Positions 54,204-63,156 of a stretch of DNA of 64,000 nucleotides are shown piece after piece. The position numbers were made by a program, and so were the translations under genes. The notes under the pieces are model-generated. The model had not been told where the DNA came from. It searched no databases and was given only the letters and a program-made list of their open reading frames with translations. How positions within the stretch are numbered: position 1 is the stretch's first letter; the number at the start of each line of letters is the position of its first letter. Origin of the DNA: CAVYXK01 sp963708245 (GTDB taxonomy: Bacteria > Pseudomonadota > Alphaproteobacteria > Acetobacterales > Acetobacteraceae); assembly GCA_963708245.1 (NCBI GenBank), contig OY970201.1, forward strand, positions 6,944,001-7,008,000, written 5' to 3'.

Positions 54204-55763
54204 ATGAGCACACACATCATCGCCAAGCCGAGTGCGCCAGCGTCCTGGCGTGAGCTGTGGGTTGCGTTCCCCCCGCTCGTTGTTGGTCTGGTGGTGCTTG
54301 GCCTTATTTTTCATGCGGAAGCTGTGGCAGCAATCAACGTGTGGATCGAGTCCACCGCCTATAACCACTGCTTCCTGGTGCTTCCGATCGTCGCTTATCT
54401 GATTTGGGACCGTCGCGCCGTCCTCGCCGGCGAAGTGCCGCGACCGTGGCCGGCCGCTGCGATCTTCGCCCTGCCGGTCGGCGTCGTCTGGTTCCTCGCA
54501 GACCGAGTAGGCATCATGGAGGGCCGTCAGCTCGCCGCGATGTGCCTGGTTGAGCTGCTGCTTCTCGCCGTGCTCGGCTGGCGGCTCTATCGCGCGTTGC
54601 TCGGACCGCTGCTCTATTTGTTCTTCCTGGTCCCGTTCGGCGCCTTCATCACCCCGCAGCTTCAGGACATCACCGCGGCGTTCACCACGCACGGGCTCGA
54701 CCTGCTCGGCATTCCGAACTACTCGGACGGCTATATGATCGAGATCCCCGAGGGTTCGTTCGTCATTGCCGCGGCATGCGCCGGGCTGCGTTTTCTGATT
54801 GCCGCGATCGCCTTCGGCTGCCTCTACGCCCTGCTCATGTACCGCTCACCACTGCGGCGCGGCCTGTTCATCCTGGTGTCTATCGTAGTCCCGGTGATCG
54901 CTAACGGATTTCGTGCGCTCGGCATCGTCGTGCTCGGCCACATCCTGGGCAGCGCGGAGGCAGCGGCAACTGATCACGTCCTCTATGGCTGGATGTTCTT
55001 CTCGATCGTGATTCTGCTGCTCGTGGTTCTTGGGCTGCCATTCCGGGAGGATGGCCGACCGCACGTTCCGCTGGAACCCGGTCCGACCACACCGCCGGCA
55101 AATGGATTGGCGGGGTTTCGGAGCGTCGCCGGGGTCGTGGCGGTGGCCGTGATGACGCCATTGGTTGCCGCAGGGTTCGATCAGGCCAGCGCCGCTTCGT
55201 TGCCAAGCGAGTGGCCCTCCGTCCTGGCGGATGGCTGCAAGGAAACAGCGCCCGCTCAGCGGTCGCTTTCCGATGCTCCCGGTCGCGTTCTCATTCTCCG
55301 TCTTTCCTGCGGCGATCACGGCGTGGCGGTACGCACAGAGTTGTTCTCGCCACGCGCCGATCCAGGCACGATCGTCGCCGAGCAGCGGCGGCTGCTCGGT
55401 CTGCCCGGGGAGGGCGTCGAGACCGCCCGCTTCATCGTCCATGGCGTGACGTGGCGCATGATTGCTACCAGCGAGCCCGTCAAGATCGCGGCGCATGCCC
55501 TTTGGATGGGCGGCAAACCAGCCACGCTCGGGCTGCAACTACGGCTTGTGCAGGGCTGGAGGAGCATTGTCGGCGGACGCGCCGCTCCGGTGCTGATGGT
55601 GGTGGCTCCCGATCCCGATCTCCCGACGGCCGACGAGCGAGGCTCCAGGGAGGCGCAGGACGCGATCCACGCGTATCTGCAACGTCAGCCCGGGCTGGCG
55701 CAGGCGATAGCGCGCACCTCCGAAGCAAGGGTGACACCGGCGCAGGGAACCGGGACGGAGTAG
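54204..55763 (+). CDS. xrtA: Exosortase fused to an EpsI domain
   Basis: 519 residues. About eight membrane segments form the exosortase part with its catalytic triad: Cys192 in A-A-A-C-A-G-L-R, Arg237 in N-G-F-R-A-L and His258 in D-H-V-L-Y-G-W. Residues about 300-519 form a soluble EpsI domain (DUF3485), more often a separate gene. Exosortases cleave and attach proteins that carry a PEP-CTERM-type signal. The gene names around it are XrtA-associated, but the EpsI fusion is also known for the VPLPA-CTERM enzyme (XrtD), so the subtype is open. No substrate is visible in the window. It begins 3 bp after femAB. Confidence 0.88.
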   Translation: MSTHIIAKPSAPASWRELWVAFPPLVVGLVVLGLIFHAEAVAAINVWIESTAYNHCFLVLPIVAYLIWDRRAVLAGEVPRPWPAAAIFALPVGVVWFLADRVGIMEGRQLAAMCLVELLLLAVLGWRLYRALLGPLLYLFFLVPFGAFITPQLQDITAAFTTHGLDLLGIPNYSDGYMIEIPEGSFVIAAACAGLRFLIAAIAFGCLYALLMYRSPLRRGLFILVSIVVPVIANGFRALGIVVLGHILGSAEAAATDHVLYGWMFFSIVILLLVVLGLPFREDGRPHVPLEPGPTTPPANGLAGFRSVAGVVAVAVMTPLVAAGFDQASAASLPSEWPSVLADGCKETAPAQRSLSDAPGRVLILRLSCGDHGVAVRTELFSPRADPGTIVAEQRRLLGLPGEGVETARFIVHGVTWRMIATSEPVKIAAHALWMGGKPATLGLQLRLVQGWRSIVGGRAAPVLMVVAPDPDLPTADERGSREAQDAIHAYLQRQPGLAQAIARTSEARVTPAQGTGTE

Positions 55764-55769
55764 AGGTCG

Positions 55770-57872
55770 GTGAGACGTGTCGGCCTCATCGGCGCTGGGT
55801 TCATCTCCCGCGTCCATGCCGAGGCGTTGCTCCTGGTTCCCGGCGTGCGGATCGCGGCGGTGGTCGATCCTGCTTCGGCAAACGCGGAGAACCTCGCCCG
55901 CGCGTGGTCGATCCCGCACGTATTTGCCTCGCTCGAAGATGCCCTGGCCGCCGACATGCTCGACTGCGGCCACGTACTGGTCCCGCCCGAGCGCCATGCC
56001 GCCGTCGCCGCGGCGCTGATTGCCGCCGGCAAGCCGGTGCTGGTGGAGAAGCCGCTCGCCGATACGGCGGAAGCTTGCTCAGCGCTGGTCGGGAAGGCCG
56101 AGGCGGCCGGTGTTGCCCTCGGCGTGAACCAGAATTTTGTGCATCACCCCGCCTTCGTGCGCCTGCGCCAGGTGGTAGAAGGCTGTGAGCTCGGGCGGCC
56201 CACCCACGTTGCCTGCATCTATAACGTGCCGCTGCGCCAGATAGACGCGCGACAGTTTGGACATTGGATGTTCGCCGCACCTGGCAACCTGTTGCTTGAG
56301 CAAGCTGTGCATCCACTGTCGCAGATAGCTGCGCTGGCGGGATCGATCCGGGAGATGCGCGTGCTGGCCGGGCCGCCGCTGCCGATCGCACCTGGTCAGG
56401 CAATCACGCCGACGCTGGACGCGATCTTCGCCTGCGCTGATCTGCCGGCGAGTTTGCGCTTTGCGGTGGGGCGGTCGTTTCCGTTCTGGCAGGTCAGTGT
56501 GATCTGCGACGACGGCGTGGCTGTCGCCGATATCCTGGCGAATCGGTTCTACGCGCAGCGCCGGACGCGCTGGCTGGACACGCTGGACGGCGTTGCCTCG
56601 GCGACGCGAACAGGCGTCGCGATGGCCGCCGCCAGCGCCCGCAATGCCGGCGATTACGGCTTGTCGCTGCTGCGGTTGCGGCCACGCAGCGACGCATTCT
56701 TCGCCAGCATGCGAGCGAGCATCTCCGCGTTCCATGCGGCGCTGGATAACGGCCGAGCCCCGGAGCTCGACGGGCGCTTCGGCACCATGCTGGTGGCTGC
56801 GTGCGAGCAAATGCGGGAGCTTGCCTTCCCGGCGCCACCTGCAGCGGCGTCCGCTCCCGCCGCCCCGATCGAGAGCGATACCGCACCCGACATCGCCATT
56901 CTCGGGGGCACTGGTTTCATCGGCACGCATTTGGTGCGACGGTGCCTCGACGAGGGGCTGACCGTCTCGGTAATGGCGCGCTCCGTGCACGGGCTGCCTG
57001 AGCTCTTTCACCGTCCCCGTGTGCACCTGAAACGTGGCGACATCCGCGATCCGGCGGCCGTGGATGCAGCGATAGGGGACGCAAAGTTGGTCGTGAACTT
57101 GGCGCATGGCGGCGGTGGCGGCACATGGGCCGAGCTGCACGCTGCCATGGTGGGAGGCGCCGAGACTGTTGCGCGCGTCTGCCTTGTGCGCGGCGTCCAT
57201 CGGCTCGTGCATGTAGGCTCGGTCGCCGGGCTCTATCTAGGCCCCGGCTCGGAGCTGGTCACCGGCGCTACTCCGCCGGACCCACAAGCCCAACGGCGGG
57301 CGGACTATGCACGCGCCAAGGCGGTGTGCGATCGCGCCCTGCTCGACCTCCACGCGCGCGACGGATTGCCGGTTGTGATTTTGCGCCCTGGCGTCGTGGT
57401 CGGCGAAGGCGGACCGCCTCTGCACGGCGGTCTCGGCTTCTTCAACAATGATCAGCACTGCATCGGCTGGAACGACGGGCGCAACCCCCTGCCGTTCGTA
57501 CTGGTTGAAGACGTGGCCGAAGCCATCCTGCTCGCTGCCCGCGCCGAGGGGATCGAGGGACGCTGCTACAACCTTGTGGGCGACGTGCGACCTAGCGCGC
57601 GCGAGTACATCGCGGCACTCGGCGCCGCATTGCATCGCCCGCTGCGCTTTCATCCGCAATCGGCGTTGACGCTCTGGGCGGCAGAGCTTGGCAAATGGGG
57701 AATCAAGCGCGTCGGCGGGCGGCGTCCGCCGGTTCCGTCTTTGCGCGATCTGCTGTCGCGCGGGATGAAGGCGCGGTTCGACTGCACGGATGCCAAGCGC
57801 GACCTGTGCTGGCAACCGGTCGCCGATCCGGCGACGTTCAACGCGCGCGCGATCGCCGTTCACGCCGCCTGA
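55770..57872 (+). CDS. Gfo/Idh/MocA oxidoreductase - NAD-dependent epimerase fusion
   Basis: 700 residues from a GTG start 6 bp after the exosortase. Residues 1-350 are a Gfo/Idh/MocA protein (V-G-L-I-G-A-G-F-I-S near the start, V-E-K-P-L near 91), joined by an alanine/proline-rich linker (about 350-370) to an extended SDR epimerase beginning at residue about 373 with I-L-G-G-T-G-F-I-G. The epimerase half keeps the Y-A-R-A-K catalytic pair. Both act on nucleotide sugars, so the fusion could make one precursor of the polysaccharide in a channelled two-step way. The stop overlaps the next start (TGATG). Confidence 0.87.
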   Translation: MRRVGLIGAGFISRVHAEALLLVPGVRIAAVVDPASANAENLARAWSIPHVFASLEDALAADMLDCGHVLVPPERHAAVAAALIAAGKPVLVEKPLADTAEACSALVGKAEAAGVALGVNQNFVHHPAFVRLRQVVEGCELGRPTHVACIYNVPLRQIDARQFGHWMFAAPGNLLLEQAVHPLSQIAALAGSIREMRVLAGPPLPIAPGQAITPTLDAIFACADLPASLRFAVGRSFPFWQVSVICDDGVAVADILANRFYAQRRTRWLDTLDGVASATRTGVAMAAASARNAGDYGLSLLRLRPRSDAFFASMRASISAFHAALDNGRAPELDGRFGTMLVAACEQMRELAFPAPPAAASAPAAPIESDTAPDIAILGGTGFIGTHLVRRCLDEGLTVSVMARSVHGLPELFHRPRVHLKRGDIRDPAAVDAAIGDAKLVVNLAHGGGGGTWAELHAAMVGGAETVARVCLVRGVHRLVHVGSVAGLYLGPGSELVTGATPPDPQAQRRADYARAKAVCDRALLDLHARDGLPVVILRPGVVVGEGGPPLHGGLGFFNNDQHCIGWNDGRNPLPFVLVEDVAEAILLAARAEGIEGRCYNLVGDVRPSAREYIAALGAALHRPLRFHPQSALTLWAAELGKWGIKRVGGRRPPVPSLRDLLSRGMKARFDCTDAKRDLCWQPVADPATFNARAIAVHAA

Positions 57873-58972
57873 TGGCGGAGGCACCGCGCACGCTGCTGAC
57901 CGTGTTCGCGACTTTCGGTGTAGGTGGGCCGCAGGTGCGTTTTGCCGCCGTCGCCAACCGCTTCCCCGACCGCTACCGGCACCTGATCGTGGCAATGGAC
58001 GGCGTCACGGCGGCGCGCGAGCGGCTGGCGCCGGCGCTCGACGTGACATTCCCATCGATCGACATCCGCAAGGGAGCCACGCTGACCAATCGCCACACAT
58101 TCCGCGCGGCGCTGCGAGAGTGGCGCCCGGACCTGCTGGTGACCTGCAACTGGGGCTCGATCGAATGGGCGATGGCAAATCTGCCGCCGCTCTGCCGCCA
58201 CCTGCACATCGAGGACGGCTTCGGGCCGGAGGAGCAGCAGGTCCAACTCCGTCGCCGGGTCCTGACGCGCCGAGTGGTCTTGGCCCGCAGCACCCTTGTG
58301 GTGCCGTCGCGCAACCTGGAGCGGATCGCCACCGGCATCTGGCGGCTCTCGGCGCGACGGGTGCGGTATATTCCGAATGGCATCGATTTGGCCCGCTTCG
58401 CCGCTCCGCCCAATGCGTCGTTGCGGGCAAGCATGCCGGGAGACGGCCCGATCATCGGCGCCGTCTCGGCGCTGCGGCCAGAGAAGAATTTCCCTCGCTT
58501 GTTGCGTGCGTTCCGGATCGCGACCCAACACGTGCCGGCGCGGCTTGTGTTGGTGGGCGATGGTCCCGAGCGGCCAGCACTCGAGCGGCTGGCGGCCGAG
58601 CTCGGTATTGCCGAGCGTATGTATTTTGCCGGCCACGTCGCCGCGCCGGCACCGTTCTATGGCACATTCGACCTGTTCGCGGTGTCTTCCGATACCGAGC
58701 AGATGCCGATCGCGGTGATCGAGGCGATGGCTGCTGGGCTAGCCGTCGCCGGTACAGATGTGGGCGACGTGCGCACGATGCTGGCGCCGGAGAACGCGCC
58801 ATTGATTGGCCCGCTGAACGATGACGCGCTGGCTGGCGCGCTACTGGCGTTGCTGCGCGATCCTGAATTGCGGCGGAGCATCGGTGCGGCAAACCGCGCC
58901 AAGGCAGTCCACGACTACGACCAGGAGACGATGTTCCAGGCGTATGCGGCCTTGTTCGACCGCCAGAGGTGA
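57872..58972 (+). CDS. Glycosyltransferase family 4
   Basis: 366 residues. It has the GT-B fold of GT4 enzymes: F-G-V-G-G-P-Q-V-R near the start (replacing G-G-A-E/Q), P-N-G-I-D-L-A-R-F, then G-A-V-S-A-L-R-P-E-K-N-F-P, L-V-L-V-G-D-G-P-E-R and the E-Q-M-P-I-A-V-I-E-A-M-A-A-G donor-binding motif. It likely adds one sugar to the exopolysaccharide repeat. It begins inside the previous stop codon and its 3' end overlaps the convergent YdcF gene by 58 bp. Confidence 0.9.
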   Translation: MAEAPRTLLTVFATFGVGGPQVRFAAVANRFPDRYRHLIVAMDGVTAARERLAPALDVTFPSIDIRKGATLTNRHTFRAALREWRPDLLVTCNWGSIEWAMANLPPLCRHLHIEDGFGPEEQQVQLRRRVLTRRVVLARSTLVVPSRNLERIATGIWRLSARRVRYIPNGIDLARFAAPPNASLRASMPGDGPIIGAVSALRPEKNFPRLLRAFRIATQHVPARLVLVGDGPERPALERLAAELGIAERMYFAGHVAAPAPFYGTFDLFAVSSDTEQMPIAVIEAMAAGLAVAGTDVGDVRTMLAPENAPLIGPLNDDALAGALLALLRDPELRRSIGAANRAKAVHDYDQETMFQAYAALFDRQR

Positions 58973-59652
58973 TCTTCCAGCCAGTACCACACCAGCCCGA
59001 TCCACTCGTGCAGCGCGAAATAACTGTGCAACCAGCCATTCACGCTCGGCAGCACTCCGGCTGATATATCGTCCAATTGCACGGGCGCCGCAGTCGCCTT
59101 CAAATCGGTGCGTCGAAAGGCGATCATCGCCCGGTGCTCGTGCCAGGCATGCGTGACGACGTACACAGAGCGGATGCCGAGCGGTTCCAGGATCGCCGCG
59201 CTGTCCCTCGCGTTATCCCAGGTGTTGCCAGATCGGCCCTCGATCCATTGCACCCGGACGCCGAAATCGTTCCTTAGGCTATCGGCCATCAGCGACGCGA
59301 TCGACGGCTCATCCTTCTCCAGCTCACCACCCGAGACGAGGATCGGCAGATGCGTGCGCCGCTGCAGCGCGGCTCCTGCGCGCAGGCGCTGCAAGGTCAA
59401 CGGGCCGACTTGTACGTCGTCTGGGGCATTGCCGAGCGTATGCTCCATCTCGGCGCCAAGAATGACTATTGCCTGGGGTGGCTCGTCGCGGGGTGGTTCA
59501 AGCGGTAAGCCTTGCTCGAGCGAAACGAGCAGCGCCTGGCTCACGATCGGCGACGAGAGGATCAGCAGAAGTGCCAGCGACGCTGCGACCACAATCGTCC
59601 CGGCTCGAGGGCGGCGGCGCATCAGCAGCAGCCCCGCGGCGGCGACGAGCAC
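58915..59652 (-). CDS. YdcF family (DUF218) membrane protein
   Basis: 245 residues as called from a GTG at 59652. An N-terminal hydrophobic segment is followed by the DUF218 domain: A-I-V-I-L-G-A-E (about 62-69), I-L-V-S-G-G-E, and N-T-W-D-N-A-R-D-S-A with V-T-H-A-W-H. The gene probably starts earlier: in the same frame a further hydrophobic stretch with the typical F-L-x-x-P-P-N-L pattern lies between 59653 and the stop codon of the epimerase gene at 59716-59718, but only a CTG at 59709 could start it. The family is linked to envelope polysaccharide metabolism (ElyC, SanA), and the context agrees. Confidence 0.8.
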   Translation of the reverse strand: MLVAAAGLLLMRRRPRAGTIVVAASLALLLILSSPIVSQALLVSLEQGLPLEPPRDEPPQAIVILGAEMEHTLGNAPDDVQVGPLTLQRLRAGAALQRRTHLPILVSGGELEKDEPSIASLMADSLRNDFGVRVQWIEGRSGNTWDNARDSAAILEPLGIRSVYVVTHAWHEHRAMIAFRRTDLKATAAPVQLDDISAGVLPSVNGWLHSYFALHEWIGLVWYWLEDHLWRSNKAAYAWNIVSWS

Positions 59653-59715
59653 CAGGTTCGGCGGCGGTACCGCCAGGAACGTGAGGAATGCCCTTAGAAA
59701 GTGCGGCAGAGCCGC

Positions 59716-60639
59716 TCAACCCGACCGATCGAGCCAGCGCAGCACCCGCGCAAGCCCCTCACCGAGCGCCAGGCAAGGCCTCAGCCCGAGCGCAGCCCGG
59801 GCCGCCGCCGGCGAACCGAGCGAGGCGCGGATATCTCCGGGACGCGGTGACCGGTAGCGAATCTCAGGCTCCCGACCGACTAAGTGGGTAATCGTGCGTG
59901 CCAGTTCCTGCACTTCCGTCGCGACGCCCGTGCACACGTTAAACAGAGAGGCTGCGTCCGTCGTGCGCTGCATTGCTGCAAGCAGCGCCGCTACCACGTC
60001 CGCAACATAAATGAAGTCCCGGGTCTGCCGCCCGTCGCCGTATACGTCGAGCGCCGCTCCGCTGCGGGCACGATCGCAGAAAATCGAAATCACGCCCGAG
60101 TACGGAGATTCCGGATCCTGCCTTGGCCCATAGACGTTGAAGAAGCGCAGGCCGACGGTGGGAATGCCGTGCACGTGTGCCGCCACGCGCGCATGCAACT
60201 CGCACCCCAGCTTGTCGGCGCCATAGGGAGAGAGCGGCCTTGTCGGGGCCGTTTCGGTGACCGGCTGAGTCGGGCAGTCGCCGTATACGGCCGCCGTTGA
60301 GGCATACACCACCTTCGTCTGCCGCCGGCGCAGCGCATCGAAGATTGCGATGATGCCGGTGAGATTTGTGCGGTGTGTGCCGAGCCAGTCGTCCACGCCA
60401 CGGGCGACCGAAGCGATGGCGGCGAGATGAAAGCACCCGTCGATCCCTGCGACGGCATCGCGGACCGCCGCGGGATCCGCAACGTCGCCCACAATCAGCT
60501 CGGCCCGTTGCGGCAGGTTGCTGCGCAGACCGGTCGAAAGATCGTCCAGCACGCGAACCCGGTCGCCGCGTCCGATCAGCGCATCGCAAAGATGCGAACC
60601 GATGAAGCCCGCCCCACCGGTCACGAGATATGTTGCCAT
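59716..60639 (-). CDS. NAD-dependent epimerase/dehydratase (UDP-glucose 4-epimerase-like)
   Basis: 307 residues of the extended SDR family. The dinucleotide motif is G-G-A-G-F-I-G (8-14); the catalytic Y-x-x-x-K is in P-Y-G-A-D-K, with a Y-A-S-T-A-A-V-Y-G segment before it, and R-F-F-N-V-Y-G-P-R follows. It interconverts nucleotide sugars for the polysaccharide. It is the first of two minus-strand genes that converge on the glycosyltransferase, and it starts directly after the nicotinamidase stop. Confidence 0.92.
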   Translation of the reverse strand: MATYLVTGGAGFIGSHLCDALIGRGDRVRVLDDLSTGLRSNLPQRAELIVGDVADPAAVRDAVAGIDGCFHLAAIASVARGVDDWLGTHRTNLTGIIAIFDALRRRQTKVVYASTAAVYGDCPTQPVTETAPTRPLSPYGADKLGCELHARVAAHVHGIPTVGLRFFNVYGPRQDPESPYSGVISIFCDRARSGAALDVYGDGRQTRDFIYVADVVAALLAAMQRTTDAASLFNVCTGVATEVQELARTITHLVGREPEIRYRSPRPGDIRASLGSPAAARAALGLRPCLALGEGLARVLRWLDRSG

Positions 60640-61320
60640 TCAAAGATCCATGCTGGAGATGAAGCGGACGCCGAGTGTCGCGAGCCGGTCACTTGCCTCG
60701 TCGAGTGTGGTGCGCCCGTCGGCGACGGGGAGGCCGATGCCGCGGCAGGCATCTTCGATGACGATGACTTGGAAGCCCAGGCGCACGGCATCTTCGGCCG
60801 ACCAGGCGACGCAAAAATCGGTCGCCAAGCCGGCAAGGAAAATGCGCGTCATGCCCCGGCTGCGCAGCCAGCCGTCGAGCCCGGTCGTGGTCCGATGATC
60901 GTTCTCGAAGAACGTCGAGTAGCTGTCGATGTTGCGGTCGTAGCCCTTGCGGATGATCACCTCGATCCGCGACGTGTCCAACCCGGCATGCAGCGCGGCA
61001 TTGGCGGTGCCCTGCACGGCGTGGTCCGGCCATAGGATTTGGGGACCATATGGCAGCTCGATCAACTCGTAGGCGCGCCGGCCGGGATGCGCGCTGGCGA
61101 ATGACAGGTGGCCAGCCGGATGCCAGTCCTGGCTTGCGAAAGCATGGGCGAACGGTCCGGCAAGCAGACGGTTGATCACCGGAAGGACCGCTGCGCCCTC
61201 GGGTACTGCCAGCTCGCCCCCCGGCATGAAGGTGGGCTGCACGTCGACCACCCCGAGAATATCCGTTCGCGCGTTCGGCACCCACTGCCCCAGATTTTGA
61301 GACTCGGGAAACTCCCCCAA
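60640..61320 (-). CDS. pncA: Nicotinamidase
   Basis: 226 residues of the isochorismatase-like fold with the nicotinamidase set: Asp26 in V-D-V-Q, the metal site Asp65-His67-His71 in Q-D-W-H-P-A-G-H, Lys125 in I-R-K-G and Cys170 in A-T-D-F-C-V. It converts nicotinamide to nicotinate for NAD salvage. The gene directly precedes the epimerase on the same strand with no gap, an unusual link that may be only transcriptional. The first 20 residues before the first strand are longer than in E. coli PncA. Confidence 0.93.
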   Translation of the reverse strand: MGEFPESQNLGQWVPNARTDILGVVDVQPTFMPGGELAVPEGAAVLPVINRLLAGPFAHAFASQDWHPAGHLSFASAHPGRRAYELIELPYGPQILWPDHAVQGTANAALHAGLDTSRIEVIIRKGYDRNIDSYSTFFENDHRTTTGLDGWLRSRGMTRIFLAGLATDFCVAWSAEDAVRLGFQVIVIEDACRGIGLPVADGRTTLDEASDRLATLGVRFISSMDL

Positions 61321-61403
61321 TTCTCTGGGCCGTTCAAGCTAACAGTCGGTAACAAGAGCAGTAGGGCGGGATTCCGCGACCTTCCGCCGGCAGCCTCGCA
61401 GCC

Positions 61404-63029
61404 TCAGGCGCTCGCTTGGTCCAACTGCACCTCCCACCCTGCCGCGGTCAGCGGGAAGGTCTTGATCACGTTGCGCACGGCGAACTGATAGATCGGCTGG
61501 AACAGTACGATCAGGTTCGCCTGGTCGATCATAAATTTCGAATATTTAACGTAAAGCTCGGAGCGTTTCTCCGGGTCGGTCTCCTGGGCGGCCGCCAGCA
61601 CCAGCTTCACCAAGTCATCCGGCGGGGTCCAGTGGATGCGCTTGGCAACCCGTTGCACAGTCGCCGAGGTCCAGCCGTCTTCCTCCACTCCCGACGGGTT
61701 CCAGAAGGTCAGCACCGCAGTCGATTTGCCGGTGGTGTACTGCGTGCGAAGGTTCACCTGGTCCATCGGGTCGAGCACCACCTTGATCCCCACTCGCGCC
61801 AGGTCCGATTGGAGCTTCTGCCCCAGCACCGCGTACGATAGTCCCGACACCGCGGCATCGCCGTAGCTCAGCTTGTACTCGAAACCATCGGGGAATCCGG
61901 CCTGCTGCAATAGTTGCTTCGATTTCTCCAGGTCCTGGTGGTAGCCGATCTCCTTGGTGATCTCGCGGGTCGAGCCATACAGCCCGATCGGGATGAAGCT
62001 GGCGCCGCGGATCGCGTGTCCGCCGAGCAGGTCGTTGATGATGCCGTCATAGTCGATGGCGTACCAGACGGCCTGGCGCGCTGCCTTCACGGCAAGGGCC
62101 TTGTTGAAGGCCGGCTCGCAGGTTAGGGCCATATAGACGAAATCGAGGCTCTCCAGTCCCTCGACCCGCACGTCGGGATTGCCCTTCAACGTGGCGATCT
62201 GCTCGGGGATCAGGTTGAACGCCGCGTCGATGTCGCCTCGCTTGATCGCCAGAAGTTGCGTGGCGCTGTCGCTCATATGGCGGATCAGGACGTGCTCGAA
62301 ATGGGCTGGGCCGCGCCAGTAGTGCGGGTTGCGGGTCAGCAGGATTTGCGCGTTGCGGGTCCAGCCAACCAGCGTGAAAGGGCCGGCGCCGGCCGAGTTC
62401 TGGTTCAGCCACTGCGTCGCCTTGTCGGTGGAATTCGCATCGGAGGCGCTGGTGCCGCCGTGCGCCTCCACGACCTTCCGTTCCAGGACGCCGAAATTCG
62501 GTCCGCAGATTACAGTCAGCAGCGGCTGCGTCGGATCAGTCAGGATGACATCGACGTGCCCGGGATCCGGGATCTCCACCCGCGCCACGTTGGCGACGTA
62601 TTGTGACGGCTGGTCCTTGAGGTTGATGAGCCGGTCCATCGACCATTTCACGTCGTCGGCTGTAACCGGGTTGCCGCTGTTGAACTGCGCCCCCTGGCGG
62701 AGAGTGAACCGCCAGCCTTTCCCGTCCGGCGTGCGCGCCCATTCGGTGGCGAGCGCAGGCTTGACGTTGAGGTAGTCGCCGGGAGTCATCGTCATGAGCG
62801 CGTCGTAGGCGGCGTTCAGCGTCATTGGCGCCGTGTACTGCGCCTCGCGCGCCGGATCGAACGTGATCGAGTCGCTGATGTCGATACCGAGGACCAGCGT
62901 GGTTTTGCTCGCCGCGGCATGCACCCGCTCCGGCAGTCCCGCTGCCAGGGCTGCGCCGCCCGCACCGAGCAGCCGCAATGCCTGCCGCCGACCGATCCAA
63001 CCGATCTCGCGCCAATCCGCTCCCGTCAC
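61404..63029 (-). CDS. ABC transporter substrate-binding protein, family 5, Tat-exported
   Basis: 541 residues from a GTG at 63029 with GGGAGG 7 bp upstream. The leader contains a twin-arginine motif G-R-R-Q-A-L-R-L-L followed by G-A-G-G-A-A-L-A-A-G, so export by Tat is likely, unlike the Sec-type binding protein at 1825. The mature part is SBP_bac_5 (L-V-L-G-I-D-I-S-D-S near the start, F-N-S-G-N-P-V-T-A-D-D-V block). It binds a peptide or related ligand for the divergent permease. A frame to 63158 adds only unsupported sequence. Confidence 0.88.
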   Translation of the reverse strand: MTGADWREIGWIGRRQALRLLGAGGAALAAGLPERVHAAASKTTLVLGIDISDSITFDPAREAQYTAPMTLNAAYDALMTMTPGDYLNVKPALATEWARTPDGKGWRFTLRQGAQFNSGNPVTADDVKWSMDRLINLKDQPSQYVANVARVEIPDPGHVDVILTDPTQPLLTVICGPNFGVLERKVVEAHGGTSASDANSTDKATQWLNQNSAGAGPFTLVGWTRNAQILLTRNPHYWRGPAHFEHVLIRHMSDSATQLLAIKRGDIDAAFNLIPEQIATLKGNPDVRVEGLESLDFVYMALTCEPAFNKALAVKAARQAVWYAIDYDGIINDLLGGHAIRGASFIPIGLYGSTREITKEIGYHQDLEKSKQLLQQAGFPDGFEYKLSYGDAAVSGLSYAVLGQKLQSDLARVGIKVVLDPMDQVNLRTQYTTGKSTAVLTFWNPSGVEEDGWTSATVQRVAKRIHWTPPDDLVKLVLAAAQETDPEKRSELYVKYSKFMIDQANLIVLFQPIYQFAVRNVIKTFPLTAAGWEVQLDQASA

Positions 63030-63156
63030 GACGACCTCCCGTGTGTTCTTGTAGGCGCGAGCATCATACCTGGCGGCCTCGCGCCGACAAGTTGGCGGTC
63101 GGCGGCTGATCGGCGATAGTCGCGCAAGGGAGAGCAGACGGAAGGGAAGGGGACGC

